From Platanthera guangdongensis (taxonomy: Eukaryota > Streptophyta > Magnoliopsida > Asparagales > Orchidaceae): a stretch of 64,000 nucleotides of DNA. The DNA is taken from contig CM077163.1 in NCBI GenBank assembly GCA_039583875.1, forward strand, positions 231,376,646-231,440,645. The letters run 5' to 3'. This document shows, in pieces, positions 11,913 through 23,669 of this stretch. The position numbers were made by a program, and so were the translations under genes. The notes below the pieces were generated by a model. It saw only the letters and a program-made list of their open reading frames with translations, was not told the DNA's origin and did no database searches. Within the stretch, counting starts at the first letter, position 1. Every line of letters starts with the position of its first letter.

Positions 11913-12617
11913 GTTGTCAAGCGTAGGCATGCCTGAGGAGCTGGGCGCGGTCCGCCACGCCTCAGCACGGCTGAGGCGGGGTGATGTGCCCCAGACGCTC
12001 CCAGGTGCGCGCCTTACAGGCTCTCAGGCGCGCCTGGGCCTTTCAAGGTGTTTTTCTTAAAAAAAATTTTGATATGGACAAAAACTTAATCTTAGACGCA
12101 CCTGAGCCACCCCTGGGCGCGCTTGGGCGCTTAATTTGTTGAAATTGGGTGAATTGGGCGCCCAATTCGCTGAAATGGGGCGCCCAGTTCGCTGAAATGG
12201 GGCGCCCAGTTCGCTGAAATGGGGCGCCCAGTTCGCTGAAATGGGGCGCCCAGTTCGCTGAAATGGGGCGCCCAGTTCGCTGAAATGGGGCGCCCAGTTC
12301 GCTGAAATGGGGCGCCCAGTTCGCTGAAATGGGGCGCCCAGTTCGCTGAAATGGGGCGCCCAGTTCGCTGAAATGGGGCGCCCAGTTCGCTGAAAATGGG
12401 GCGCCCAGTTCGCTGAAATGGGGCGCCCAGTTCGCTGAAATGGGGCGCCCAGTTCGCTGAAATGGGGCGCCCAATTCGCTGAAATTGGGCGCCCAATTCG
12501 CTCAATTTCCTTTTCCCCCCATTTTTGCGCCTCACGTGCCTCAAGCGTGCGCCTTCGCCTTGCGCCTAGGCTCCAGGGGCCCTTTTGCGTCTCAGTGCAC
12601 CTTGCGTCTTTGATAAC
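11913..12617. mobile_element. 705-bp MITE-like insertion (TTA duplication)
   Basis: The insertion has imperfect inverted ends (GTTGTCAAGCG on the left; the right end reads GTTATCAAAGACGC on the other strand) and TTA on both sides (11910-11912 and 12618-12620). A 3-bp TTA duplication fits PIF/Harbinger-type transposition. The ends are rich in GCGCC/GGCGC words and the middle is a 22-bp minisatellite. No transposase is encoded. Confidence 0.6.
12150..12502. repeat. 22-bp minisatellite, about 16 copies
   Basis: Near-perfect tandem copies of a 22-bp unit containing the palindrome GGGCGCCC followed by AGTTCGCTGAAAT. Outer copies are more diverged (AATT in place of AGTT) than inner ones, the usual pattern for arrays homogenised from the centre. 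The long minus-strand frames across it are repeat artefacts. Confidence 0.9.
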
Positions 12618-13340
12618 TTAGGTATTAGGTGTAGGTGTAGATAAAGAATCTAACATTTTATTAATCTTATTAAGTTGTGATGTCATTTGAGCAACTAAAT
12701 ATGTAATTTGATATACTTGATGAATTTCTATGAGATTGTTAATTCCTCGTCTTTTATAAGCTTGATAGTTATTAGATGTGAGATCTTCTAAAATAGCAAA
12801 CGCATCTTTAGGATATTTTTTTATTAAAGACCCTCCCGTAGCTCCATCAACTAAAATCATAGTTGCATTTTGTAACTCATTGTAAAATGTAGAAACTTGT
12901 TGATATAAGGCTAAACCGTGATGCATATATTTTCTTAATAATTTTTTAAAACGCTCTCAAGCGTCATAAAGAGTTTCCCCATTAATTTGAATGAAAGTAG
13001 TTATATCTTATTAATTTGGGAGTCTTAGATGGTGAAAAATATTTATTTAAGAATCTTTCTACTAATTGGTCTCATATAGTGATACATTCATGTGGTAGTG
13101 ATTTGAGCCAATCTTTTGTCTTCCCTTTAAAGAAAATGAAAATACTCTTTATAGAATAGCTTTTTCAGACGTTTCATTAATCTTGAACATGTCACATATT
13201 TGCATGAGGGTTTTTAAGTGAGAATTTGCATTTTCATGATTTAGACCCCCAAATTTGTTATATTGAACTTGGAGAAATAGTCTTGCATTCTGATTCCCTA
13301 TGTCTATTGTGATGAATTGTTATAATCATGACTTTTGAAA

Positions 13341-14460
13341 ATATTTGATTGGTTTATCTTGCAATGATTTTCAAGTGGAATTTCATATCTCTCAATATCA
13401 AAAATCACTATATTCTTCCTTTCCCTTGTCATCTCTGACTAATGTGAAATGAAGAATATTAATAATAAAAAAAATCAATGTTGCTAGCATGAAAGTGACA
13501 TTTCATTCTCCATTCGCTTGCTATGTTGAATTTATGATGCACTTACGTCTCTCTCTCTCGAATCTTGAAACACAATAAAATACATAAACTTGATTTAAGA
13601 AAATCTATGTCACTCCTCTCTCGAATCTCGCAACACAGGAAGAAAATTTTCATCAAAATACTAACATCTCTGTTCCCTCGAATCTTGAGGCGAAATAAAT
13701 TAATGAAAAACCAAAATTTCATTAAAAATCATAAACCAACAAAGATAAACTAACACACATTCTTGGGCTTTTAAAAGAATTCTATCATCACAACATACAT
13801 AGTACTCTCATCATACAAGACTAATGAAAATTAGTTCATGCTTGAGAGAAAATAACACGCAATTAAAAAGATCTTACAAAATATGATGATTAAAATTAAA
13901 CGCTACAGGAATTTTTCGCCGTAATTCTTCTTTCTCCTCTAGTCGTTCCTCCTCCAAATGATGAAGGTCAATCTCCCTTATGCTGGCCGAAATTCCCCCC
14001 TTATATACTCCTTTTTTGCTTGTCGATGTCACCAATTCAGCCCCTCTAATTTTGATTCTAGTGAGAGATCTCCAAAGGATCTTTTTCCTTTTATATAAAT
14101 TGTCATCTTTATTGAAAAATCTTTTGAATAGAATATGATTGTTTTCCTTGTAGTAATATAACCTCTTTAAGATGATATTTTGCTTTTTTATTTCATGTCA
14201 AAATCGAACCAAGACTCCCCATAATCGAATTTATAAATGACGCCAAAATCTGAATTTGAAAATTGAAATTCGGATTCCAGCATGTTGCAAAAACTCTGCA
14301 ACAATTTTTCGGGATTTTGAATTGTTTCGTCTCCACTTCGAAATCTTCAGTGCTTCTACAATAAAAATATAAGAAAATGATATTATTACTTAATTTAGAC
14401 CAATTATAATTTTAATTTTAATTTATTTGATTTTAAATCATTTTTTTAATTATAACAAAC
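13341..14460 (-). repeat. AT-rich region, probable 5' LTR/leader of the Athila element
   Basis: Lies just upstream of gag on the minus strand. A minus-strand TATATAAG box at 14001-14008 is followed by a C/T-rich leader, as in an LTR promoter. LTR ends and primer site were not found, so limits are approximate. No coding signal. Confidence 0.35.
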
Positions 14461-14499
14461 ATAAAGTTCATGAAAATGAGCAAAAATAACTTATTTTTA

Positions 14500-15560
14500 A
14501 AAATTCATCGAATGTCATGTGCGACATATGTGATCAATATGTTGTCATTGAGCCCGAACAACCAGAAGTCACCGCATGAATTGATGTTTGGGGAGATACC
14601 GAGAGTGAAGCATTTGCGGGTGTTTGGAGCGGTTTGCTATGTTCATGATGATCTAAATGCACAAAGGACAAAGTTTGAAGCCAAAGCCATGAAGTGTATT
14701 TTCATAGGCTATGATAAGCTCAAGAAGGGCTGAACGTGTATGGACCCTCGCACTCGAAGGTTCATCGTCTCTCATGACGTAGTGTTCGACGAGTTGACGT
14801 CGTATGGCGGAGGTCCTAGCACCGTGTTGGTTGAAAATGGGGGAGAAGCATGTCGCTAAGAAGAAACTGAATAAAAATCAGTTGAGTTACCGCTCTCTCC
14901 AGAAACTCCATTCTCTTCGAGCTCGAGGTCGTTGGAGTTAGAGTCACGAAGAAGACAGAGCAGTGCTTCAAGACATGGTGACGGGGAAGCAAGTGCAGGG
15001 GTAGGAGTTGGTGAGGTGGGGAGTGGTTTTGCTCTTAGAAGGTCGAAGTGGACCATCGTGCCACCGACTCGCTATGAAGGTAATTTGGTAACAATGGTTT
15101 CATGACTTTGGGCCCACTTGATGAGCGGGAACCGCCGTTCTATGATGAAGTCACATGTGTGAAGGAGTGGAAAATGTCATGGATGAGGAGATGAGTGCCC
15201 TAAAATAATGAGATTTGAAATCTTGTGCCTAATGTGGACGTTGTTACTCCAGTCACGTGTAAGTGGATGCACAAAATCAAAAAGAAAGCAGATGATGGTT
15301 CGGGGGGAGGGGGGAGAAGTATGGAGGACTATGAGGAGACATTTAGTCCGGTTGCAAAATTGACATCGGTGAGGGTTGCGATCGCATTGACGGTGTGCCG
15401 AGGTTGGAGATTGTAGCCGTTGTACCTAAAGAATGTTTTTCTTTATGGGGAGATTGAATAAACATTTTCATGTTGCAACTGCATGGATACGTATATGAGG
15501 ATCATCTGAATTACGTTTGTAAATTGTAATTTGCTCGAAAAGGTATCGGGGTTCATCTTG
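14500..15560 (+). pseudogene. Ty1/copia integrase-RT remnant
   Basis: 14515-14733 encodes the integrase tail of a copia element (YVINMLSLSPNNQKSPHELM, VKHLRVFGAVCYVH, CIFIGYD). After a stop the frame continues (MDPRTRRFIVS, then VVFDELTSYG). The RT start appears at 15225-15416 (VTPVTCKWMHKIKKKADDGS, then DYEETFSPVAKLTSVRVA), with a short internal deletion that replaced the RYKARLVA-type segment by a Gly run. The plus-strand order int-RT is diagnostic of copia. gag, protease, the RT active site and RNase H are missing. Confidence 0.75.
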
Positions 15561-15599
15561 AGGAGTATTGAAAATCAAGATGAGTCGGTTCATCTGAAC

Positions 15600-16556
15600 T
15601 GTGCCACGTTTTTATTTCTCTTTAGTTTTCGCCATTTTTATTTCCCAAGATCCGCATCCTTTGGTTTGCTTGGTGGTCGTTCATCCATGGAAGAGAAGCG
15701 TCCATTCAGCAGAGACACACTTCATTTGGAAGCGAAGCGTCCATTGGGAAAGTGTTAATTCGAAAGAGAAGTGTCCATTCGAAAGAGGAGCACCCATTCA
15801 AGACCGCCCCTCTCTCTCTCTCTTTTAAAAAAACATCATTCTCCTTCATCCAAGTTAACGTCGTCCACTCCCTCTAATCGGTGTGCGTTTTGTTTCTCTC
15901 AAGTTTATGTTATTTATTTCTCTCCAATTTTTTAAGCAATACATTGAAGTTTGCTTTTTTATATTGATTTATGTGGGGATTTCATCCCGGTTTGATTTAT
16001 CTTTTATGGATTTCATTGTGATCGAGATTGAATATTGTGCGTGGTGGTGAAGTGATCTTGGACACCTGAATTTCTACATCCTCCACCAATTCACTCTCCG
16101 AACCACCCTCATTTCTCTTAGGAACCACCCCCATTTCTCTTATAACTACCTTAGGAACCACCCCCATTTCTCTTATAACTACCTGGGAACCACACCCTCT
16201 CCACCAATCCATACACACCTTTAATGTATCTCAGGTTTCTATTGTGCTTTTGGCTGTTTGCTATAGAGTTTCTTAAGATTGCATTTGATAAGAGCCTCTG
16301 GTAAGATCCAAAATCCATTCAATTTGAGGGAACATTTTTATCATGCGGTTTTTTCTTAGTAGTTTATCATCCCTTCCACATTCCTATCATAATTTAATGT
16401 AGCCTTAATTTACTATTTGATTATTTTTTTTCAGTAATCGCGCTCTTTAAAATTACCTACTTTCTTTAATTCTGTCATTAGTCGTTCCTCAAGCAGAGCA
16501 TCAAAGCATCTTAGGCTCTGGTGGTGGTGGTGGTTATGAACTGTCGTTTGGGGGTC
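15600..16556 (+). other. Non-coding stretch with imperfect GAAGCGTCCATT repeats
   Basis: 15680-15800 holds four to five imperfect copies of a GAAGCGTCCATT word, then a CT run (15814-15826). No gene could be supported. A GAACCACCCCCATTTCTCTT motif is duplicated near 16120-16175. Confidence 0.4.
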
Positions 16557-16684
16557 GTTTGGGGGACTTGGGAGGACTTGTTTTCACCGGTCAAGCGGTT
16601 ACGACCGCATGAACCGGACCTTAATTATGACCTGATTCATGCGGTCGTAACAGCTTGACCGGTGAAAATGTGTCCTCCCAAACA
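16557..16684. mobile_element. Fold-back/MITE-like hairpin
   Basis: Two arms of about 46 bases (16569-16614 and 16636-16682) are inverted copies with only a few mismatches, around a 21-base loop. Both outer edges read GTTTGGG / CCCAAAC. The arms include TTTTCACCGGTCAAGC and its complement. A small non-autonomous DNA transposon is the likely source; no target duplication was settled. Confidence 0.65.
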
Positions 16685-18760
16685 TAGCCTTCACCTATGG
16701 AACTTCATCCACTTACATGTTTGAAAGTAGTAATCTTTTTTGGTGGCAGTCATAACCTTTGTCATGTCAAAGATATATATTTATGCCAGTGGCATTTCGT
16801 CCAAGCTCACTGTAGCAGAAAGGCCACGGCGAACTGAGCCTTAATCAACTAAAATGCATCAATTTTGTTAATCCATAGGCATCCGAGTAGTACAACTAGG
16901 ATTGCTTCTCTATTTACGGATAAATAAAATTTTGTTTTGCTTCTCTAATTAGGGCTAAATATTATTTGTTCTTCTTTGGATTGCAGGTGCTATATGGGTT
17001 TGGAACCCCCTTTTCAAATGAATATTTTTCCTTGGTTTTGAGAGCTATGAAAGCTGAAATTGTTTGTTTAAGCATACGTGTTGAGAAAAGGTTAATAATA
17101 GTAATATTATTATTATTATCATCATTTTGTTAAATGATTATTTCTCATTTATGAACTCTGTAACATATTGGGCTCCTGATTTTACTCTTATTAATCTTCT
17201 CATTTATGAACGCTGGGCTGTCCCTGTGATCAATCGTGATAGTACCTTGATCTGTGTATCTGGTTTCGCCCATCCCTGAGTTCTTAATATTTTTTGTCAT
17301 CTATTTTTTTAAAAAAATTATATAATTATAAATTTTTTTGTAATTTATTTAATTATTAATTAATTTTTATATTTAAAAAGTTAAAAGAAAAACTCCAAAA
17401 TTAATATATATAGCTGGACGTATAAACGTAATCACTTATCCCAGCGAGTGCTCTTTTTTAATTTGTTTTTATTCGTTCTAATTTTGTCCACATCGCGGGT
17501 TTAACATGATTATTTTGATTTAAATAATAGGAGAGGAGGGGGGCGGCATGCAGTGCGGGTGGGGCTACATTGGGCTGGCTTTATGCATTGTGGTTAGATC
17601 GGGCGGGGGATTATATGCTGAGCGGGTTTGGATTTTTTTCATAAATTTAAGGCTAAAATGATAATTTCTCATTGTATGGTAGGAGCTTTAATAAATTTCT
17701 AGGTTTAGGACATTTTATTATTCTAGGTTTATGGGCCCTATAAAAACTTTGATGGACGATCATGTTTTGTTTGTGTGATTGAATGACTGAGATGTTCTAA
17801 TCGAACAACCTTCATTGATTGAAGTTTGCATACATGGTAAAGCTGTTATTGGTGAGTAAGTTCATATGACCCTGATCTTTTAAAGTTATTTGAATTATTG
17901 TGTAGATGCATGTATGTAATGATATTGTGGAGGGTATTATTAGTAAAGTCAATGATTAATTAAAACCTAATTTTTTCTTTTAATATAGTATAGATGTATA
18001 CATTATACATACAGTATTAAAAGTGAAGTTTTTGGTGAAACATTCAAAATTATTAAATATATTCTTATTGTTTTCCAAACTTAATATATATTAGTATTTA
18101 TTTATTTTTTAAAAAAATAAATATAATGCTCATTTAAGTAATTGTCTCTCATCTTCAAATAAAAGGTAATCATGGAAATTTATAAAATAAAATAAAAATT
18201 TAGGAGAACTCTTATACCTATTCTGATAAGATATTATTTGACATGTCATCGTTATTTTTGAGGAATATTGTTATGAAAATGTCGGCAATTTTTTTGAACT
18301 TTTTAAGGATATATTTGGCTCAGCGGTGAGAGAAGCAATGATGTGAAACAATGATGAAAAATGAGTTATTAAATTATAATAATTAATAATGTCTTTATTT
18401 TGAAAATATTATATTAAAAAACTTATATTTATTCAAAACTAATAATATATTTATGTAATATATATTAATAATGATGATATAAATCAAATTAATAAAAGGG
18501 TGCCGGTACGTGCACAACACTTTTGGCTATATGCGAACTATCGATATGTGCACACTATAAATTTTATTTACATGCCAAAATATCAAGTAAACACCTTAAA
18601 TTTTATTTGCATGTCAAATTGTTAAATAAACACCAAAATAAAATTTGAGTTTTTTGTTACTTCAAATATAAAAGATTTTTTCCTTTTTACATTTCAAACC
18701 AACAAAAAACAGACAATAAAAAGCAAAAAAAATTGCCTATTTATAGTTTTATGGAGGGTC
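16685..18760. other. AT-rich stretch, at most one orphan exon
   Basis: No gene model could be built. At 16987-17131 an open frame follows a good acceptor (TTGCAG at 16981-16986) and reads VLYGFGTPFSNEYFSLVLRA before a stop. It may be a terminal exon of an unrecognised gene or chance. The rest is AT-rich with poly-A/T runs. Confidence 0.25.
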
Positions 18761-18839
18761 ATGGTGTTAATTGAGCCGGTGAGTGATTTGTGTTGGCGAA
18801 TGACATTGCTCCATTTTGATCATCTGTATCACCATTTTT

Positions 18840-19305
18840 GCAAAATGACGTAAGTGTCCCCCTTTCCCATGCAGTTCGGGCAACCTGGACAAGGTGCCTG
18901 GAGGCGGTGGTGGCGGACGGCGAAGGAGGCTGGGGCGCCCGTGCAGTGTGGCCACATGGAATGCGACAGTGTGGGGGCGCTGCCCTGTGGATGCGCGTCA
19001 ATGCGGCCGCGCAGGGGAGCGGCCCCGCGGTCTTGCGGGGGTGCGACTGCACTGGGTCGCGGACCCGTGGCCGCACGAGACGCGGTCGCGCGGAGGCGCG
19101 GTCCCTCTGGGGCGCGGTCCTACGGGGGCGCAGTCCCGCGGCCGTGCGGGCTATCCGCGGGGAGTGAGGCCGCGCGGAGTGCGGGCGAGCGGAGTGCGAC
19201 CGCGCGAAGTGCGGCCGAGCGGAGTGCGGTCGTGCGGAGTGCGGCCGCGCGGAGTGCGGCCGCGCGGGCTGGCCGCAGAGAGTGCGGCAGAGCGGGCTGG
19301 CAGCA
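18840..19305. repeat. GC-rich imperfect short tandem repeat
   Basis: Strongly GC-rich. 19160-19275 is built from GCGGAGTGCG words spaced about 15 bases. Looks like U3 sequence of a decayed LTR. The three plus-strand frames here are all repeat artefacts with Arg/Ala/Gly bias. Confidence 0.5.
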
Positions 19306-21945
19306 TGTAAGACCCCAAAAACCCTGAAAAAGGAAGGATTGAAAGTTAACGCGCGGCGGTAGTGTTAACGCCGACGTTAGCCCTTGAATTAAATCGACTG
19401 GCGTCTCGGGTATCTACCGCACGGCGGTAGAAAGGTATCGCGTGGCGATACCACTCGACGCACTCAACAGTTTCAGTGAATCGTCGAGAGGCCTACCGCG
19501 CGGCGGTAGAAAGCTATCGCGTGACGATACCACTCGACACACTCGACGCACTCAACGCTTTTGATGAAGCGTTGAGAGACTATTGCGCGGCGGTAGTGGG
19601 CTATCGCGTGGCGATACCACTCGATGCACTCAACGCTTTCGACGAATCGTTGAGAGACTACCGCAGGGCGGTAGTGAGCTAACGCTCAGCGGTAGTTGTT
19701 AACACCGGCGGTAGCTTGCCACATGGCAGTAAGGTGGAGGCTGTTTTGGGCGACAGAGCGATGTCTAGTGGGCGAAGCGGCGACCGCCTCAGATACCGCG
19801 CGGTGATAGCAGATACCTCGCGGCGGTAGCTCGCTTTTAAGGGTTTGACTTGAGATTGCATTCTCATTTTCCTCTCTCACACTTTCTCTCTTGGTTCTTG
19901 AACTTTTTGAGGGAAGAGGAGGAATAAAGTCCAAGATGCTAAGAGGAGAAGCGATCCAAGGTGTGCTTGTGATCGGGATGACACGCAGAGTGAAAGTTGT
20001 GACGATCAGTTCCATCCGGATCAAAGAACAAGGGCATGGCTCATAAGCGATCGATAAAGATAACGATCTTTCTTTTAGGACAAGTGAAGTCCTCCTTTTT
20101 GCAAACGCATGGATTCCCCCACCAAAAGGTGGAAAAGCGAAAGGAATTCGGATGGGTTGATACATGATATCCCCGAGTAGTTTTGCATAAAGATTCCGGA
20201 AATCGCAGTACGAAATAGGCATGATGTGGGAAGCTCATCCGGACAGGTTGGTCTGCATTGGTGATGTTTTATTTTGCATGTCGGAGAAGACTCCGAGGAT
20301 AAATAGGTAGTTTATTGGGTCTGAAGGGCTGCGCCTGTGAATGAGAGTAACATGAAGTACTGGAGACACTCTCCAGGAAAATACCCAGAAAATACCACGG
20401 TTGTGAGAATCATTGGATATCGCCGACGATAGCTCGTGATGAGTTATATTTTGTGAAAGTCCAGTTTTTCTGGCACTGCGTGATGCTGTAGGTTTTTCTG
20501 GACCGATGTTCCAGTTGTGGCTGAGTTTAGGTACAGAAAGAGAAAATCTGTTGTTAAAGCTAGGCGAAAGGGCTATCGCTGGCGATAGCTCCCAGATAGC
20601 ATTTTGATTACGAAGCCTGTCTCTCGGAGACCATGTGGTTAGTATGTGAGTTGTATTCTTGTTGCTCAACTCTGATGGCCGTGAGAGTCATCTATTAAAT
20701 GTAACGCAGTTATGTTTAACTCCTCGGGAAAGGTGATGTGACCCGCGTCTGTCCATTTAGTCATGGAAGCTCAGCTTTCGGCTATGGCATGACAATTTGA
20801 GCAATGAGAAAAGATTGAACTGTACCCACCCTAAGTCATGGTATTATAGATTGTTGGCACAATGGAGGAGAGTCTTGGCTATATGCCAGACAGGAAATGC
20901 TCATAGTTTGCTGTCACTCTCGGACTTTTGGACGGTGGTGGGACTGGTGTTTCCAGTTCATCGAGAATATTCCCTAAGTGCACGGAATGTTTGGTAGCTG
21001 ATGCAGACGTTTGTGATATATTCAATTGTGCTTAAGTTGTACCTTCTTGTGATATATCTATGTATTGTTGTTATGCATGCAGGGAAGGAACACTACTGCC
21101 ACGGATATGGGGTAGGGTCGTTATAAATTGGTCAGCTAAAGCTGACCGTTGCCTTGTTTAACATCCTTGTGGTGGATTATCCCTGTGCAGATGCTGGAGA
21201 GCCGAGCGGAAAATAGCGGGTTGCATCCCTTTGATGCTTTGCCGATGATGCAGTGGTCCAGAGCCGCCCCGCTCTGGTTCTTCACCAAAGGAATACGTCC
21301 GGTCCCACCACCAGACTGCAGCCCAAGCACCCCACCCATGGTCGCACCTATTCTCAGCGAGGCATGATGTTGAGGCAGAGTCTCGAATCCAGCCCCCTTG
21401 ATAAATCTCATTCCTAACAGGGACTATCACCAACCTGGCTTTGATACCATTTTTTTAATCAACGGGGCTGGGTTCGAGACTCCGCCTCAACATCCCGCAG
21501 CACTGAGAATAGGTGCAGAACCAGAGCGAGGCGACTCTGGACTCAGCCACAACTGGAACATCGGTCCAGAAAAACCAGATCGGGGCGACTCTGGACCACT
21601 GCATCGGCCGACCCTTGAAGGTCAAACGAAGGCTCTTTATTATTTCATGTGTGGCCGGCCTGCGTGCCGATGTTTGTAAACCACCTTGTTGAAGCATAAC
21701 TGTAAGGCCTTAAGGCAGTAACGTTTTGTGTATTTTGTAATAACATTCCTATGATTTTATATAATGGACATTGTTTATACTTGAGTTCAATATAACCCAT
21801 GAAGTTTTCGTTAGAATGCTCTGAGTTAGGATTTGTTCGGTCTTATGATATTTAGCCTCTAACCCCTCTGACTGTCTGTGGAATATGGCATGGGGCCCCG
21901 GTCGGATCCTCTATTATATTTCATGTGACGGATGTAGGTGTTACA
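19306..21945 (+). repeat. 5' LTR of E4
   Basis: 2640 bp. 19410-19720 holds three to four units of about 95 bp rich in small hairpins (CTACCGC..GCGGTAG, TATCGC..GCGATA). 21247-21605 is an inserted inverted-repeat segment absent from the homologous part of E2. An ATGGCTCATAAG at 20036 matches the proposed gag start exon of E2. Confidence 0.7.
21247..21605. repeat. Large imperfect inverted repeat inside the E4 LTR
   Basis: The ends read GATGCAGTGGTCCAGAG and CTCTGGACCACTGCATC. Inner arms of about 56 bases (around 21342-21397 and 21455-21510) are inverted copies. The right arm also contains an inverted copy of 20491-20526 of the same LTR, so it may come from LTR rearrangement and not from a transposon. 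Confidence 0.6.
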
Positions 21946-22169
21946 ATTTGGTATTGGCTTTTGTCTCTGTCTTCCTTCCGCAAATTCATGGTCGAATTCT
22001 TTTGAGAGGTGACGAGCATGTGTATGTGTTTACCATTATAACATAAATGAACTCAAGAATGTCCACTTATAAATGAAAATACACATGTGTGAGGAACCTG
22101 TGTGTTCCTATTAGTCGTAATGTGCCTGTATGTGATTGTTAAATTGTGTGTTTCACGATTATATGCTAC

Positions 22170-22444
22170 TAGAGGTGGTGCGGGGCAGGGTGAACCCCAG
22201 CGCCTGACAGAGAGCAATGCACCAACTGAGGTGCCTACACCTCCTTCTTCTGCATCGACGGTTCGAATGATAGTTGATGTGGTCTTCGCAATGATCAATG
22301 CCCAGCACGGAAGGGATGTGCAGCCTATCCCGGTGGTGGCTTCGATGCCGGTTGGAACTCTTCAACAAATTGCAATAAGAAGAGCCTCAAATCAGAAGTT
22401 GAACATGTGTTTGGTGTAGGGAGCACATACAATTGATGAGTACC
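22170..22444 (+). pseudogene. E4 gag N-terminal fragment
   Basis: After an AG near 22170 the frame reads STVRMIVDVVFAMINAQHG, aligning with [18 protein letters not shown] of E2 gag. Further on, RRASNQKLNM aligns with [10 protein letters not shown], then jumps to LV-stop-GAHTIDEYL, which aligns with [12 protein letters not shown] of E2. So an internal deletion of the gag core and a stop are present, and the frame ends at the Tat2 junction. Confidence 0.65.
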
Positions 22445-22674
22445 TATTGAAGCCAAAAATGACCTCTATGGAGTTCGGGGTCCCTAGAAAGGGGTGACCT
22501 CACACCTACTACACCCGTAGGAACGTCACGGACCAAAGATCAAGAAGCTAGAAACAGACCATCGGCTCTAGCGCGGAGGTCCCACCTCACACCCGGAAGA
22601 CCTTTGAGGTCACCCCCTCCATAGCCAATGCTTGAGCTAGGGTGCCTTGAAGGAAGAAGAGAGAATGAAGAAGT
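22445..22674 (-). repeat. Tat2 3' LTR, U5 side
   Basis: Continues in sequence and homology from 44583 once E2 and one GAAGT copy are removed. On the minus strand it aligns with the last 230 bases of the Tat1 LTR (GGTGGGACCTCC, GTAGTAGG..GAG, then CTTCAATA where Tat1 has TTTCAACA). Confidence 0.7.
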
Positions 22675-22739
22675 TGTAACGCCCTGAAACTCAAAGGAGC
22701 AAAGGGGGACGTTTTGGGCCAGTTTTGGTTTCTGGCTGA

Positions 22740-23400
22740 AGGCACACGGCCTGGGACACGGGCGTGTCCCAGGGCGTGTCAAGCGTGTGTCGACACTTAG
22801 CCGCGAAGTCGTCGAGTTATTCTCGACGATTCGTCGAGAATGGGCACACGGCCTGCGACACGGGCGTGTCGCAGGGCGTGTCGACCCGTGTCGACACTTA
22901 GCCGTGAAATCGTCGAGTTATACTCGACGATTCGTCGAGAATTGGCACACGGCCTGCGACACGGGCGTGTCGCAGGGCGTGTCGACCCGTGTCAACGATC
23001 GTCAAGGTGAAATCGTCGAGATTCACTCGACGATCGTCGAGTCAAGGCACACGGCCTAGGACACGGGCGTGTCCAAGGCCGTGTCATCGAGTCGTCGATC
23101 TCCACTCGACGAAATGTCCCGTGTACACGGCCTGGGGGCCCAGGCGTGTCAAAGTGATACGGGCAAGGACACGGGCGTGTCCTAGAACCCGTGCAGTGCT
23201 CGGGTTGGAAACGGGGGAAAAATTATGGGGCACACGGCCGGCTACACGGCCGTGTCAGCTGGAACACGGGCGTGTCAGCTCGAACACGGGCGTGTTCGAT
23301 ACCCGTGTGCGTGTCCAGGAGATTCGATTTTGACGGCGAATGCGGCACACGGCCCTGGACACGGGCGTGTGCCAGGCCGTGTTCGGTCCAGTTTGGGCAT
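22740..23400. repeat. Palindrome array in the E2 5' LTR U3
   Basis: About six units, each built around ACACGGGCGTGT with flanking complementary arms, alternate with TCGTCGAG..CTCGACGA palindromes. The first is an 11-bp-arm palindrome at 22750-22773, with others at about 22852, 22953 and 23050. The same array is in the 3' LTR at about 42337-42990. Confidence 0.8.
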
Positions 23401-23669
23401 TTCAGCCCTGAATCAAAGCCGCTCGTTTTCTTAGGTTGAGATCCGACGGCTGGGGATGGTTCCTGAGAGGATATACTCGGGTTTGACTTAGAAAATCCAT
23501 CACTTTTCACCCTTTTCATCTCTCCAAACCCTTGGAGAAAGAAGAGCTAAGGCAAGAGGAAGAGGAGCTAGATCCGCCATTGGAGGAGCTTCGGAGCTCC
23601 GAATCGCAAGCCGACTCCGGATCCACGGAGGCGACGCAAGTGCGGTGATTTCTATCCGATTACTTTTCG

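Larger units (their letters stand above)
11061..13335 (-). pseudogene. Athila gag, split by an insertion
   Basis: Upstream part 12618-13335: gag core with HENANSHLKTLMQICDMFKI, then LPHECITIWDQLVERFLNKYF and the VSTFYNEL block. Downstream part 11061-11909: an Asn-rich run, NHLNFSWKNN, and a C-terminal helix-rich tail. The two halves would join directly if the 11913-12617 insertion were removed, which confirms both the family and the insertion. Several stops and frameshifts. Gag would form the virus-like particle; this copy cannot. Confidence 0.7.
9640..13340 (-). mobile_element. Decayed Athila-type Ty3/gypsy element (gag to RT)
   Basis: On the minus strand, in order, gag (13335 down to 11061), protease (10898-10587), a linker and the start of reverse transcriptase (10017-9640) are readable, with many frame breaks. 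RNase H, integrase and the 3' LTR are missing, so the element is truncated at about 9640. Wording of the gag and RT blocks is that of the Athila lineage. A MITE-like insertion at 11913-12617 splits gag. Confidence 0.75.
19306..22444 (+). mobile_element. Oldest Tekay-like element of the nest (E4), 5' part
   Basis: A 2.6-kb LTR (TGTAAGACCCC...GTGTTACA) is followed by a decayed primer site (TTTGGTATTGG) and the beginning of gag, which is cut at 22445 by the Tat2 LTR. Many blocks match element E2 in order: the CCGGACA...GACTCCG segment, the GGTCAGC..GCTGACC hairpin, the TGTAAGGCCTTAAGGC block and the leader before gag. The remainder of this element is not found on the right side of the nest, so it was lost or lies outside. 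Confidence 0.75.

Noticed and set aside
12043..12544. Two overlapping minus-strand ORFs of about 140 codons
   Set aside because: Both are frames through the 22-bp minisatellite and encode only a repeated peptide.
18838..19327. Three plus-strand ORFs of 109-157 codons
   Set aside because: Repeat-driven Arg/Ala/Gly frames in GC-rich DNA, absent stops because of composition.
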